Part shown: one piece after another, positions 1 to 4,453 of the stretch | Layout: the number at the start of each line of letters is the position of its first letter | How positions within the stretch are numbered: the first letter of the stretch is position 1 | Source of the DNA: an uncultured Bacteriovoracaceae bacterium | GTDB taxonomy: Bacteria; Bdellovibrionota; Bacteriovoracia; Bacteriovoracales; Bacteriovoracaceae | DNA length: 6,602 nt | Direction: 5' to 3' | Assembly: GCA_937952395.1 (NCBI GenBank) | Contig: CALFYV010000045.1 | Coordinates: 1 to 6,602, forward strand | Translations under genes and position numbers: made by a program | The notes under the pieces: model-generated | Databases searched by the model: none | What the model was told of the DNA's origin: nothing | The model's input: the letters and a program-made list of their open reading frames with translations, nothing else

Positions 1-264
1 CCTATTGGCGTTCTTGCTCTTAAAGATCAGGGTAAGCTTGATGATAAAATTATTGCCGTTTGTATTGGGGATCCTGAATTCAATCAATATCAAGATTTAA
101 GTGAATTACCAAAACACCGTATAAAAGAATTTCAAAATTTTTTTGAAGAATATAAAAAACTGGAGAAAAAAGAAGTCTCTTTTCTTCAAATAGAAGATTC
201 AAAATCTGCTTACAAAAAAATTAAAGAAGCTTTTGAGTTGTATAAACAAAAGATCCAAAAATAA
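1..264 (+). CDS. ppa: Inorganic pyrophosphatase, family I, C-terminal part (5' end outside window)
   Basis: This is the last 87 codons of a soluble family I inorganic pyrophosphatase, which hydrolyses pyrophosphate to phosphate in the cytoplasm and so pulls biosynthetic reactions forward. The frame is open from base 1 and stops with TAA at 262-264. The fragment opens with PIGVLALKDQGKLDDKIIAV. Its D-x4-D-x-K spacing matches the metal- and substrate-binding Asp97, Asp102 and Lys104 of the E. coli enzyme. Further on, DLSELPKH and NFFEEYKKLEKK match the family's C-terminal helix, including the conserved Tyr-Lys pair. The tail is lysine-rich and ends in QKIQK. The antiporter gene starts 4 bases downstream, so the two are probably co-transcribed. 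The family assignment is from recognised motifs; the missing N-terminal half could not be examined. Confidence 0.93.
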   Translation, partial: PIGVLALKDQGKLDDKIIAVCIGDPEFNQYQDLSELPKHRIKEFQNFFEEYKKLEKKEVSFLQIEDSKSAYKKIKEAFELYKQKIQK

Positions 265-268
265 TCCT

Positions 269-1213
269 ATGACAGACTTACTCCTCTTTATTTTAAGTTT
301 ATTTTTACTAACAGCCGGCGGGGAATTTCTAGTTAATGGTAGCTCTAGTTTGGCCAAGAGGCTTGGGTTATCCCCGATGGTCATTGGACTTACCATCGTA
401 GCTTTCGGAACAAGCACTCCTGAATTAGGTGTCAGCATAAAAGCATCTCTAATCGGTAATAATGATATTGCTGTAGGCAATGTTGTTGGTAGTAATATTT
501 TTAACTTTCTTTTTATTTTAGGATTATCAAGCCTTATAGCACCACTTGAAGTAAAAAAAGAATTTATTATTTTTGATGTCCCTGTAATGATTATTGCTTC
601 ATTTCTCTTAACTTTACTTTCTCTTAACCATCAAATCTCTCAACTTGAAGGATTATTTCTAATGGGCCTTGGAGTTTTGTATATCCTTTTTCTCCTTTAT
701 AATAATAAGAAAAAAACTACTGTTGTATCAGACTTGGATATTAAAGGTCTAAATCTAATAAAAAGTATTTTTTTTATTGCCATTGGCCTTGGTCTTCTAG
801 TTTTAGGTTCAGACATGCTGGTTAAAAGTGCCATTCTTGCAGCTAAATATTTTCATGTCTCTGATCGAATCATAGGACTGACTATTGTTGCCGCAGGCAC
901 TTCGCTCCCAGAGTTAATCACGTCCTTAGTCGCCACTTACAAAGGAGAGCGAGAAATTGCCATCGGCAATGTAATCGGAAGTAATATTTTAAATATCTTT
1001 ATGATTGTTGGCCCATCGGCTATTTTGAGTCAAGAAGGACTAACAATCAAAAACTCAATATTGAATTTCGATCTCCCCATTATGCTCGCAGTAGCACTAA
1101 TTGCTTGGCCTATTATGCGTTCAGGAAAAAAAATAGACCGTATAGAAGGGAGTTTTCTTGTTATCTGTTACATTGTTTATACCTCGCTACTCATTACATC
1201 TTTTAATAGCTAA
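269..1213 (+). CDS. Calcium/sodium antiporter, CaCA family (YrbG-like)
   Basis: This 314-aa inner-membrane cation exchanger has a length typical of bacterial CaCA proteins and most likely exports Ca2+ in exchange for Na+ or H+. The two inverted alpha repeats are plain to see. Repeat 1 has GLTIVAFGTSTPEL at residues 40-53 and GNVVGSN at 70-76. Repeat 2 has GLTIVAAGTSLPEL at 203-216 and GNVIGSN at 233-239. Glu52 and Glu215 are the expected ion-binding acidic residues. The rest consists of about ten hydrophobic helices, with a short charged cytoplasmic loop near 145-160 containing NNKKKT. I chose the ATG at 269 because it directly begins the first helix (MTDLLLFILS). A TTG at 233 would add 12 hydrophilic residues and overlap ppa. 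No good SD lies before the ATG, so translation may be coupled to ppa. Ion specificity cannot be read from sequence. Confidence 0.93.
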   Translation: MTDLLLFILSLFLLTAGGEFLVNGSSSLAKRLGLSPMVIGLTIVAFGTSTPELGVSIKASLIGNNDIAVGNVVGSNIFNFLFILGLSSLIAPLEVKKEFIIFDVPVMIIASFLLTLLSLNHQISQLEGLFLMGLGVLYILFLLYNNKKKTTVVSDLDIKGLNLIKSIFFIAIGLGLLVLGSDMLVKSAILAAKYFHVSDRIIGLTIVAAGTSLPELITSLVATYKGEREIAIGNVIGSNILNIFMIVGPSAILSQEGLTIKNSILNFDLPIMLAVALIAWPIMRSGKKIDRIEGSFLVICYIVYTSLLITSFNS

Positions 1214-1240
1214 AAAAACTTACAGATTCATTTACCTTGC

Positions 1241-1336
1241 TTATACTTTATAAAAATAGTGATCAATGAGAACTATAATAATTGTTAATCCCCAGTAAAA
1301 CCATATCAACCACATTGAGCTGCTTTGATTATTCAC
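1241..1336 (-). CDS. 31-residue hydrophobic peptide, probable small membrane protein
   Basis: A GTG start at 1336 is preceded by GGAGG with a 6-base spacer, one of the best ribosome-binding sites in the window. The frame runs 31 codons to TAA at 1241-1243. The peptide reads MNNQSSSMWLIWFYWGLTII and then a tail ending HYFYKV. It has a short polar N-terminus, one aromatic-rich membrane helix at about residues 8-24, and a Asp-His pair at 25-26. Size and build recall single-helix oxidase or transporter subunits such as CydX or KdpF, but I see no specific sequence match and do not assign one. It lies 56 bases downstream of the 118-aa gene on the same strand and converges with the antiporter gene. 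The excellent SD and coherent membrane helix are the case for it being real; its short length is the case against. Confidence 0.5.
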   Translation of the reverse strand: MNNQSSSMWLIWFYWGLTIIIVLIDHYFYKV

Positions 1337-1373
1337 AGATAACCTCCACGAATTAAACCGATTTTTACTACTT

Positions 1374-1413
1374 AAAAAAATGAGAGCATTTTTTATGCAA
1401 TTGGAGGAGCTCT
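1374..1413 (-). terminator. Possible weak intrinsic terminator at the end of the 118-aa gene
   Basis: On the minus strand AGAGC (1413-1409) can pair with GCTCT (1387-1383), and after CA comes a run of seven T (1380-1374). A competing small hairpin GCAT-AAAAA-ATGC lies at 1398-1386. The stem is only 5 bp with a long loop, and it overlaps the end of the coding sequence, so any termination would be partial. It could reduce read-through into the 31-residue ORF. Confidence 0.3.
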
Positions 1414-1749
1414 AGCAATGAATGCAAGATATTTGAACTGAGAAGATAGAGAAAAAATAAAAGAATTAAGCTCGTTATCATTATTTATTAATATTGGCGT
1501 GTCTTGATGACTAGATAAAATAAAACCATATTTATTATCTAGATCAAGTATTATTCTTTGATGCTTCTTTTGATATATATAATATGAATATGATTTTTCT
1601 ACAGAAACGATTTTACTTTCTGAAGTCTTATCCGATGCATGAAAAAGATTTATCAGTAAAGGTCTAGAAATACCCACAAAACTGAATAAGCTGACAAACA
1701 AGAAGGAAAGAATCTTTTTATTTAATTCCATATAATCTCGTATCTTCAT
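1393..1749 (-). CDS. Hypothetical protein with signal-peptide-like N-terminus (118 aa)
   Basis: I do not recognise a family. The ATG at 1749 is chosen because AGGAG lies 5 bases upstream, a strong SD; the frame is open further upstream but has no site there. A second possible start is Met7 (MELNKKILSF). The N-terminus is basic and then hydrophobic (LSFLFVSLFSFVG, about residues 14-26), followed by SRPLLINLFHAS, which could be a cleaved signal peptide with FHA before the cleavage site. The remainder is polar and Ser/Lys-rich (SDKTSESKIVSVEKSYSYYI), rich in Tyr and beta-prone, with no cysteines after the leader. It ends FIARAPPIA. A likely promoter lies at 1797-1825. It is probably a small exported or inner-membrane-anchored protein. 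That it is expressed rests on the SD and promoter; there is no homology evidence. Confidence 0.55.
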   Translation of the reverse strand: MKIRDYMELNKKILSFLFVSLFSFVGISRPLLINLFHASDKTSESKIVSVEKSYSYYIYQKKHQRIILDLDNKYGFILSSHQDTPILINNDNELNSFIFSLSSQFKYLAFIARAPPIA

Positions 1750-1772
1750 TCTACTCCTATCTTTGGTGGCCG

Positions 1773-1801
1773 TGAACAAGAATTTCGTAAGTTCTTATAA
1801 T
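1773..1801 (+). promoter_or_regulatory. Sigma70-type promoter for the candidate small RNA
   Basis: TGAACA (1773-1778, 4 of 6 matches to TTGACA), a 17-base spacer, and a perfect TATAAT (1796-1801). Transcription would begin near 1808 and run toward the terminator ending at 1954. No coding frame of note lies between. The -10 box overlaps the -10 of a minus-strand promoter. Confidence 0.5.
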
Positions 1802-1825
1802 ATTAACACTCTCCAATGAATACAA
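1797..1825 (-). promoter_or_regulatory. Probable promoter of the 118-aa gene
   Basis: Read on the minus strand: TTGTAT (1825-1820), a 17-base spacer, and TATTAT (1802-1797, 5 of 6 matches to consensus). Transcription would start near 1790, about 40 bases before the ATG at 1749, a normal leader length. It shares its -10 bases with the divergent plus-strand promoter, so the two should compete for RNA polymerase. Confidence 0.4.
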
Positions 1826-1954
1826 TCAGATAGCAAATGATCTAGTTCTTCTAGATTAAATTTAAAATTCATTTCTTAGATTTTGACTGAATCTGCCCTT
1901 TTAGATATTGAATAGGGGAAAAAAGGTGGATCCAATTTGGATTCGCCTTTTTTT
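1808..1954 (+). ncRNA. Candidate small RNA of about 147 nt
   Basis: A TATAAT promoter ends 7 bases upstream and a strong intrinsic terminator closes the interval. Between them is no convincing coding frame but a chain of stem-loops. TGATCTAG pairs with CTAGATTA across a TTCTT loop (1838-1858, 8 bp with one G-U). AGATT pairs with AATCT (1878-1894). The 15-bp terminator hairpin follows (1919-1953). The sequence near the 5' end includes CTCTCC, which could pair with SD sites. I do not recognise an RNA family; the length is somewhat short for 6S RNA and I see no 6S-like long hairpin. The interval could instead be the leader and terminator of a lost gene. The promoter start point is inferred, so the 5' end is approximate. 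Confidence 0.45.
1919..1954 (+). terminator. Strong intrinsic terminator
   Basis: Left arm 1919-1933 (six A, then GGTGGATCC) pairs with right arm 1939-1953 around the loop AATTT. This gives a 15-bp stem that ends in a run of seven T (1948-1954). Two positions are G-U wobbles in the plus-strand RNA but would be A-C mismatches in the minus-strand RNA, so the hairpin is better formed on the plus strand. It could still act in both directions. It most likely ends the candidate small RNA. Confidence 0.85.
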
Positions 1955-2014
1955 CTTCAATAATTTTGTAAGGTTAGGTGCCATTTGCCCGAACTACCCG
2001 ATGCATATAAGCCC

Positions 2015-2035
2015 TTTTACAAAAACACTGTAAAA
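2015..2035. repeat. Perfect 7-bp inverted repeat
   Basis: TTTTACA (2015-2021) and TGTAAAA (2029-2035) are separated by seven bases, AAAACAC. It directly follows the GC-rich island. It may be an operator-like dyad or an RNA hairpin. There is no T-run after a GC stem, so it is not a good intrinsic terminator. Confidence 0.5.
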
Positions 2036-2075
2036 ATCGTTGGTTGGCAATACTAGAGAGCGTTTGCAACGTTTT

Positions 2076-2114
2076 CGTTTTTCATTTTCGTTCACGATTT
2101 TTCATCTTATTTCA
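2076..2114. repeat. Imperfect tandem repeat, about 20 bases, two copies
   Basis: CGTTTTTCATTTTCGTTCA (2076-2094) is followed directly by CGATTTTTCATCTTATTTCA (2095-2114), and a third, shortened start (CGGTTTTGG) follows. The unit is pyrimidine-rich with a recurring TTTCA. Its role is unknown. Confidence 0.45.
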
Positions 2115-2122
2115 CGGTTTTG

Positions 2123-2140
2123 GTGAGTATAGTGAGTATG
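2123..2140. repeat. 9-base direct repeat
   Basis: GTGAGTATA (2123-2131) is immediately repeated as GTGAGTATG (2132-2140), 8 of 9 bases identical. It could be a pair of binding sites on the same face of DNA only if bound cooperatively (9-base period), or a simple slippage product. Confidence 0.4.
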
Positions 2141-2322
2141 AGTTTATGCCAGAATTAAGCCAACTTAATACTATTTGTACTTAAAGATAGACACCAAAAT
2201 AAAACTAATGCTGACACATTCTTTCTTCAAAAATGAAATGTTCTATCTCATTTTTTTCAAGAATTTTATTCCTATATAATTCGCTACCTTTAAGACTATT
2301 ATCGTAGACCATGACTTTATTA

Positions 2323-2351
2323 TTGATATATGTAATTTATATAAATATAAC
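2323..2351 (+). promoter_or_regulatory. Promoter-like sequence pointing into the 3' end of the operon
   Basis: TTGATA (2323-2328, 5 of 6), a 17-base spacer and TATAAC (2346-2351, 5 of 6). A transcript from about 2358 would run antisense into the truncated haemoglobin gene. The surroundings are almost pure A/T, where chance matches are common, so the call is weak in spite of the good score. Confidence 0.3.
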
Positions 2352-2405
2352 CAATGCCTCTTACCCGTAAAGTGACTTCAGGCTAAAAGCAAATTCTAAG
2401 CAGTA

Positions 2406-2433
2406 CAAAACTTCGTAGCTCAGTGCGTACGAA
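2406..2433 (-). terminator. Possible terminator of the oxidase operon
   Basis: On the minus strand TTCGTA (2433-2428) pairs with TACGAA (2417-2412) across a 10-base loop, followed by GTTTTG. It lies about 40 bases after the stop codon of the last gene. The stem is short and the T-run is only four, so termination may be leaky. Confidence 0.35.
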
Positions 2434-2471
2434 CAATAAACTTTAAAATATTTGATAGACTTAATATTTAT

Positions 2472-2873
2472 TTAATTATTTGCGTCATTATTTATGATTT
2501 TCAGCTCAAAAAATTTTTTTATATTCAAAGTTATTTTCCACCATTTCCTAACCCGCTCTAACTTCCCTTGATCTCCCTCAGCATAACTAAACAAGCACTC
2601 TTTAAATAACTTAATCCACTCTTCAAGATCCGCCTGGGTAGGTTTTAAAGACAAATGCACACCAATTACATCAAATTTTGAATTACTTGGATTCTTCATT
2701 TTTCTCTTACTATTCAAAGTTAGATCCCAAAAATCGGCAATATTTTCTACATGTCCATTAAAATTTGTATGTAAGACTTCAAAGTGATTTTTTAATATTT
2801 GATTATGCATAACCTCTGTATAGAAGGAGTAAAGTACCTTAAGAATTTCACCCCTCTCAATTAGGACTTCCAT
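2472..2873 (-). CDS. Truncated haemoglobin, probably group III
   Basis: This 133-aa cytoplasmic globin is of the short 2-on-2 type, close to the usual 125-140 residues. Visible group III features are FYTEV (17-21, with Tyr18 at the expected B10 position), NFNGHVENIADFW (37-49, with His41 in the E helix and the conserved Phe-Trp) and GVHLSLKP (71-78), with His73 as the likely proximal haem ligand. EEWIKLFKECL (84-94) then matches the G helix of the family. The C-terminal helix is Trp/Lys-rich (KWWKITLNIKK). Known relatives such as Campylobacter Ctb bind O2 tightly and influence respiration at low oxygen or under NO. It is the last gene of the oxidase operon, 5 bases after the preceding gene, with AAAGGGA ahead of its ATG. 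Group assignment is by motif recall and is fairly but not fully certain. Confidence 0.8.
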   Translation of the reverse strand: MEVLIERGEILKVLYSFYTEVMHNQILKNHFEVLHTNFNGHVENIADFWDLTLNSKRKMKNPSNSKFDVIGVHLSLKPTQADLEEWIKLFKECLFSYAEGDQGKLERVRKWWKITLNIKKFFELKIINNDANN

Positions 2874-2878
2874 TATAT

Positions 2879-3112
2879 TTAATCCCTTTTAATTTCAACT
2901 TTAGATTTTTTTTCATAAAATTTCTTCCTGTTTTCTTTAGTTAACTTCATTCCACCTATTACTAAGAAAACAGCTGCTGGCAAATGCCATAACATCATAA
3001 ATTCAGGATGCCCAAAGACTCTTTTTGTGACAATCCCTCCTAAAATAAAAAATACAAACAAGAATATATATATATACCCTTGCTTTATACTTTTTCTCTT
3101 CTTTTCATCCAT
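2879..3112 (-). CDS. Small two-helix membrane protein in the cbb3 operon (77 aa)
   Basis: I do not recognise a family. The ATG at 3112 is preferred over an in-frame ATG at 3133 because AGGGA sits about 8 bases ahead of it; the upstream ATG has no SD. Residues 1-11 are strongly basic (MDEKKRKSIKQ), consistent with a cytoplasmic N-terminus. Helix 1 spans about 12-29 (GYIYIFLFVFFILGGIVT). A short loop VFGHPEF and helix 2 at about 39-56 (with LWHLPAAVFLVIGG) follow. The tail is highly charged and returns to the cytoplasm (KKFYEKKSKVEIKRD). His35 and His43 lie at the outer side. The 5' end overlaps the preceding gene by 28 bases. A subunit or assembly role is inferred from position alone. Confidence 0.72.
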   Translation of the reverse strand: MDEKKRKSIKQGYIYIFLFVFFILGGIVTKRVFGHPEFMMLWHLPAAVFLVIGGMKLTKENRKKFYEKKSKVEIKRD

Positions 3113-3423
3113 ACAAAAATCCCTAATAAGCATATCATTAATGAAACCAGGAAAAACAAAAACTCAGATTGAAAGCTTAAATAGCGTTGCTCCTTAACAA
3201 TCACATCTCCTGACCATCTACTGTCGCTATCAGTCACTACTATTTTATACTCACCTTTCTGAGCGGTCCAAAATTCTGCCAAATAGCCATTTTCAATTTT
3301 TTTGATATCCACGGCCCCCAACCCCTCAACCGTAACCTTGGGTTTAGATTTTGCGCCATATATTTCCACATGAATGGGCACCGTTTCGCGAATATCATCT
3401 TTATTTAATATTTTTATTTTCAT
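3085..3423 (-). CDS. Beta-domain protein with C-terminal membrane anchor (112 aa)
   Basis: The ATG at 3423 follows AGAAGGA at good spacing. An in-frame ATG 24 bases upstream would add MSGNQEGK and has no clear SD. Residues 1-85 look like one Ig- or FixH-like beta-sandwich: alternating strands such as VPIHVEIYG and PKVTVEGLG, then ENGYLAEFWTAQKGEYKIVV, the last close to the edge strands of YtkA/FixH-type domains. A single helix at about 88-105 (FLFFLVSLMICLLGIFVW) is followed by KRREKV. The positive-inside rule puts the beta-domain outside although there is no signal peptide, an unusual N-out topology; FixH proper has its anchor at the N-terminus. It overlaps the 44-aa gene by 23 bases. No metal ligands are evident. 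The function is unknown; an oxidase assembly or subunit role is inferred. Confidence 0.72.
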   Translation of the reverse strand: MKIKILNKDDIRETVPIHVEIYGAKSKPKVTVEGLGAVDIKKIENGYLAEFWTAQKGEYKIVVTDSDSRWSGDVIVKEQRYLSFQSEFLFFLVSLMICLLGIFVWMKRREKV

Positions 3424-3535
3424 TTTTCCTTCTTGATTTCCTGACAAAGTACACCGAGGATGCGATTCCTATAATGACAAAAAACTCCATTGCATGGACA
3501 ACTATTTCAAAAAGAAATGCTTGCTTATCATTCAT
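3401..3535 (-). CDS. 44-residue single-helix membrane protein (CcoQ-sized)
   Basis: The ATG at 3535 overlaps the stop of the 307-aa gene by 8 bases (ATGAATGA), a typical coupling arrangement, and the frame ends with TAA at 3401-3403. The peptide starts MNDKQAFLFEIVVHAMEFFV, has one helix at about residues 10-31, and ends in the basic tail RKSRRKNENKNIK. That predicts a cytoplasmic C-terminus. Its size and shape (a short N-terminus, one helix and a charged tail) are like CcoQ/FixQ, the small stabilising subunit of cbb3 oxidases, but I see no diagnostic sequence match. His14 lies in or near the helix. The next gene begins inside its last codons. It is supported by the tight fit between two neighbours that would otherwise leave a gap. 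Confidence 0.65.
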   Translation of the reverse strand: MNDKQAFLFEIVVHAMEFFVIIGIASSVYFVRKSRRKNENKNIK

Positions 3536-4451
3536 TTTTAATCTCAACCCTATTTTTTCTTAAAGAGTAAGTACTATCAGGAAAATTCTCCGCATCTCTA
3601 ACAATATAATGAATACCAATCTCCTTACTCGAAGGAGAACGAAGACGATATATTCCCTTTTCCTTGAGAAGCACCTCAGCGAGTTCGTCCTTTGTCAAAA
3701 CAAGAACTATAATAAAATTCCATTTTCTATGGTTGAGTCTTTCTACTCTCAAGATATGCTTTTTAGCTGATTTATTTTGAATTAAAATTTTTTGTTCTTT
3801 ATTAAAATAAGAAACTTTCTCATAATACCCATTGTCGTATAAAACGAGATTACTATTTGAAAAATTTTCTTTTTTAGGCAAATGAATTTCAACAGTATTT
3901 TCCTTCAACTCATTACTTTTGCTAGTTATTTCACTTACAAGAGTACTCTGCTTAGGCACATGGATAACTATTTTCTCTTGAATAAAAAAAAAGGAAAAAC
4001 CTATTCCAAGTGAAAGAAAAAACACCTTAAAAACCTCAATTCCTTTCCAAGTATAAAATTTTTTAAAATGAATAAAATATCCAAGAAAAAAACAAGCTAT
4101 TGCAAGAAGTGAGATACTAGAAGAAAAGCTTTCAATTGAGAGCCCTTTTCCAATACTCAACAGTATCTCAACCAGTCCCAATCCAAAAGCAACAATATTA
4201 GCACCCAAGAGCGAAGAGATAGTTATCGGAATTTTTTTACTAAATGGATAAAAATAAAAAGAAAAAAATAATAACAATTGAGGAACAAACCAATAATGGA
4301 CCTCTTGAAGTACCATATTTCCTTGGCCAATGTTTCGAACAAATGGAATGATTAAATTATGCAAAATGAGGTAGCAAACCAGACCTCCATGAAAGACAAG
4401 GAGAAACATTTTGTTAAGTTTATTCTTTCGTTCATTTTCTTCGATAAGCAT
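3528..4451 (-). CDS. Five-helix membrane protein with C-terminal cupredoxin- or Ig-like domain (307 aa)
   Basis: I do not recognise a family. Five hydrophobic helices are visible at about 15-36, 50-69, 77-101, 111-129 and 138-157, followed by about 150 residues that should lie outside the cytoplasmic membrane. His21 and His31 in helix 1 and His52 at the start of helix 2 could face a cofactor, but this is speculation. In the soluble part, KILIQNKSAKKHILRVE (221-237) and KEKGIYRLRSPSSKEIGIHY (264-282) follow the strand pattern of a cupredoxin, near the places where copper ligands would be. The Cys/Met ligands are absent, so it may be a copper-free relative or simply Ig-like. It has no 4Fe-4S cysteine motifs, which excludes CcoG. 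It starts 2 bases after the 50-aa gene, without its own SD, so coupled translation is likely. Confidence 0.75.
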   Translation of the reverse strand: MLIEENERKNKLNKMFLLVFHGGLVCYLILHNLIIPFVRNIGQGNMVLQEVHYWFVPQLLLFFSFYFYPFSKKIPITISSLLGANIVAFGLGLVEILLSIGKGLSIESFSSSISLLAIACFFLGYFIHFKKFYTWKGIEVFKVFFLSLGIGFSFFFIQEKIVIHVPKQSTLVSEITSKSNELKENTVEIHLPKKENFSNSNLVLYDNGYYEKVSYFNKEQKILIQNKSAKKHILRVERLNHRKWNFIIVLVLTKDELAEVLLKEKGIYRLRSPSSKEIGIHYIVRDAENFPDSTYSLRKNRVEIKNE

Positions 4452-4453
4452 CG

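Larger units (their letters stand above)
1955..2471. other. Non-coding stretch between the small-RNA terminator and the oxidase operon
   Basis: About 500 bases with no convincing gene on either strand. In order it holds a GC-rich island (1972-2014), a 7-bp hairpin (2015-2035), imperfect T-rich tandem repeats (2076-2114), a 9-base direct repeat (2123-2140), a very AT-rich block with a promoter-like sequence (2323-2351), and a hairpin (2412-2433) that may end the operon. The longest minus-strand frame here with an ATG is 35 codons (2205-2312) and has no SD. The mix of odd composition and small repeats suggests a decayed insertion or recombination site, but no transposase remnant is recognisable. 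Confidence 0.6.

Noticed and set aside
199..480. Minus-strand open frame of 93 codons
   Set aside because: Lies opposite the pyrophosphatase end and the antiporter alpha-1 repeat, both clearly real; it is a shadow frame.
1972..2014. Short minus-strand peptide (KGLYASGSSGKWHLTLQNY) as a transposase C-terminus
   Set aside because: A stop codon lies directly upstream in frame and no transposase motif or longer homologous frame is visible; only the unusual base composition is reported.
2205..2312. Minus-strand frame of 35 codons starting MVYDNSLKGSELYRN
   Set aside because: No SD before the ATG, no recognisable family, and it sits in a repeat-rich AT spacer. It could be a remnant of a longer gene, but I cannot support it as a CDS.
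2411..2434. tRNA-like D-arm motif (GTAGCTCAGT) on the plus strand
   Set aside because: No acceptor stem, anticodon arm or T-arm can be built around it; the motif sits inside a simple 6-bp inverted repeat. Chance similarity or at most a fragment.
1955..2471. FNR box (TTGAT-N4-ATCAA) or CRISPR-like array in the spacer
   Set aside because: TTGAT occurs at 2323 but has no matching ATCAA half at the right distance. The repeats have two copies only, without spacers, so this is not CRISPR. The operon promoter lies outside the window anyway.
3351..3563. Plus-strand open frame of 70 codons
   Set aside because: Antisense to the well-supported minus-strand operon genes with tight coupling; no SD or family features.
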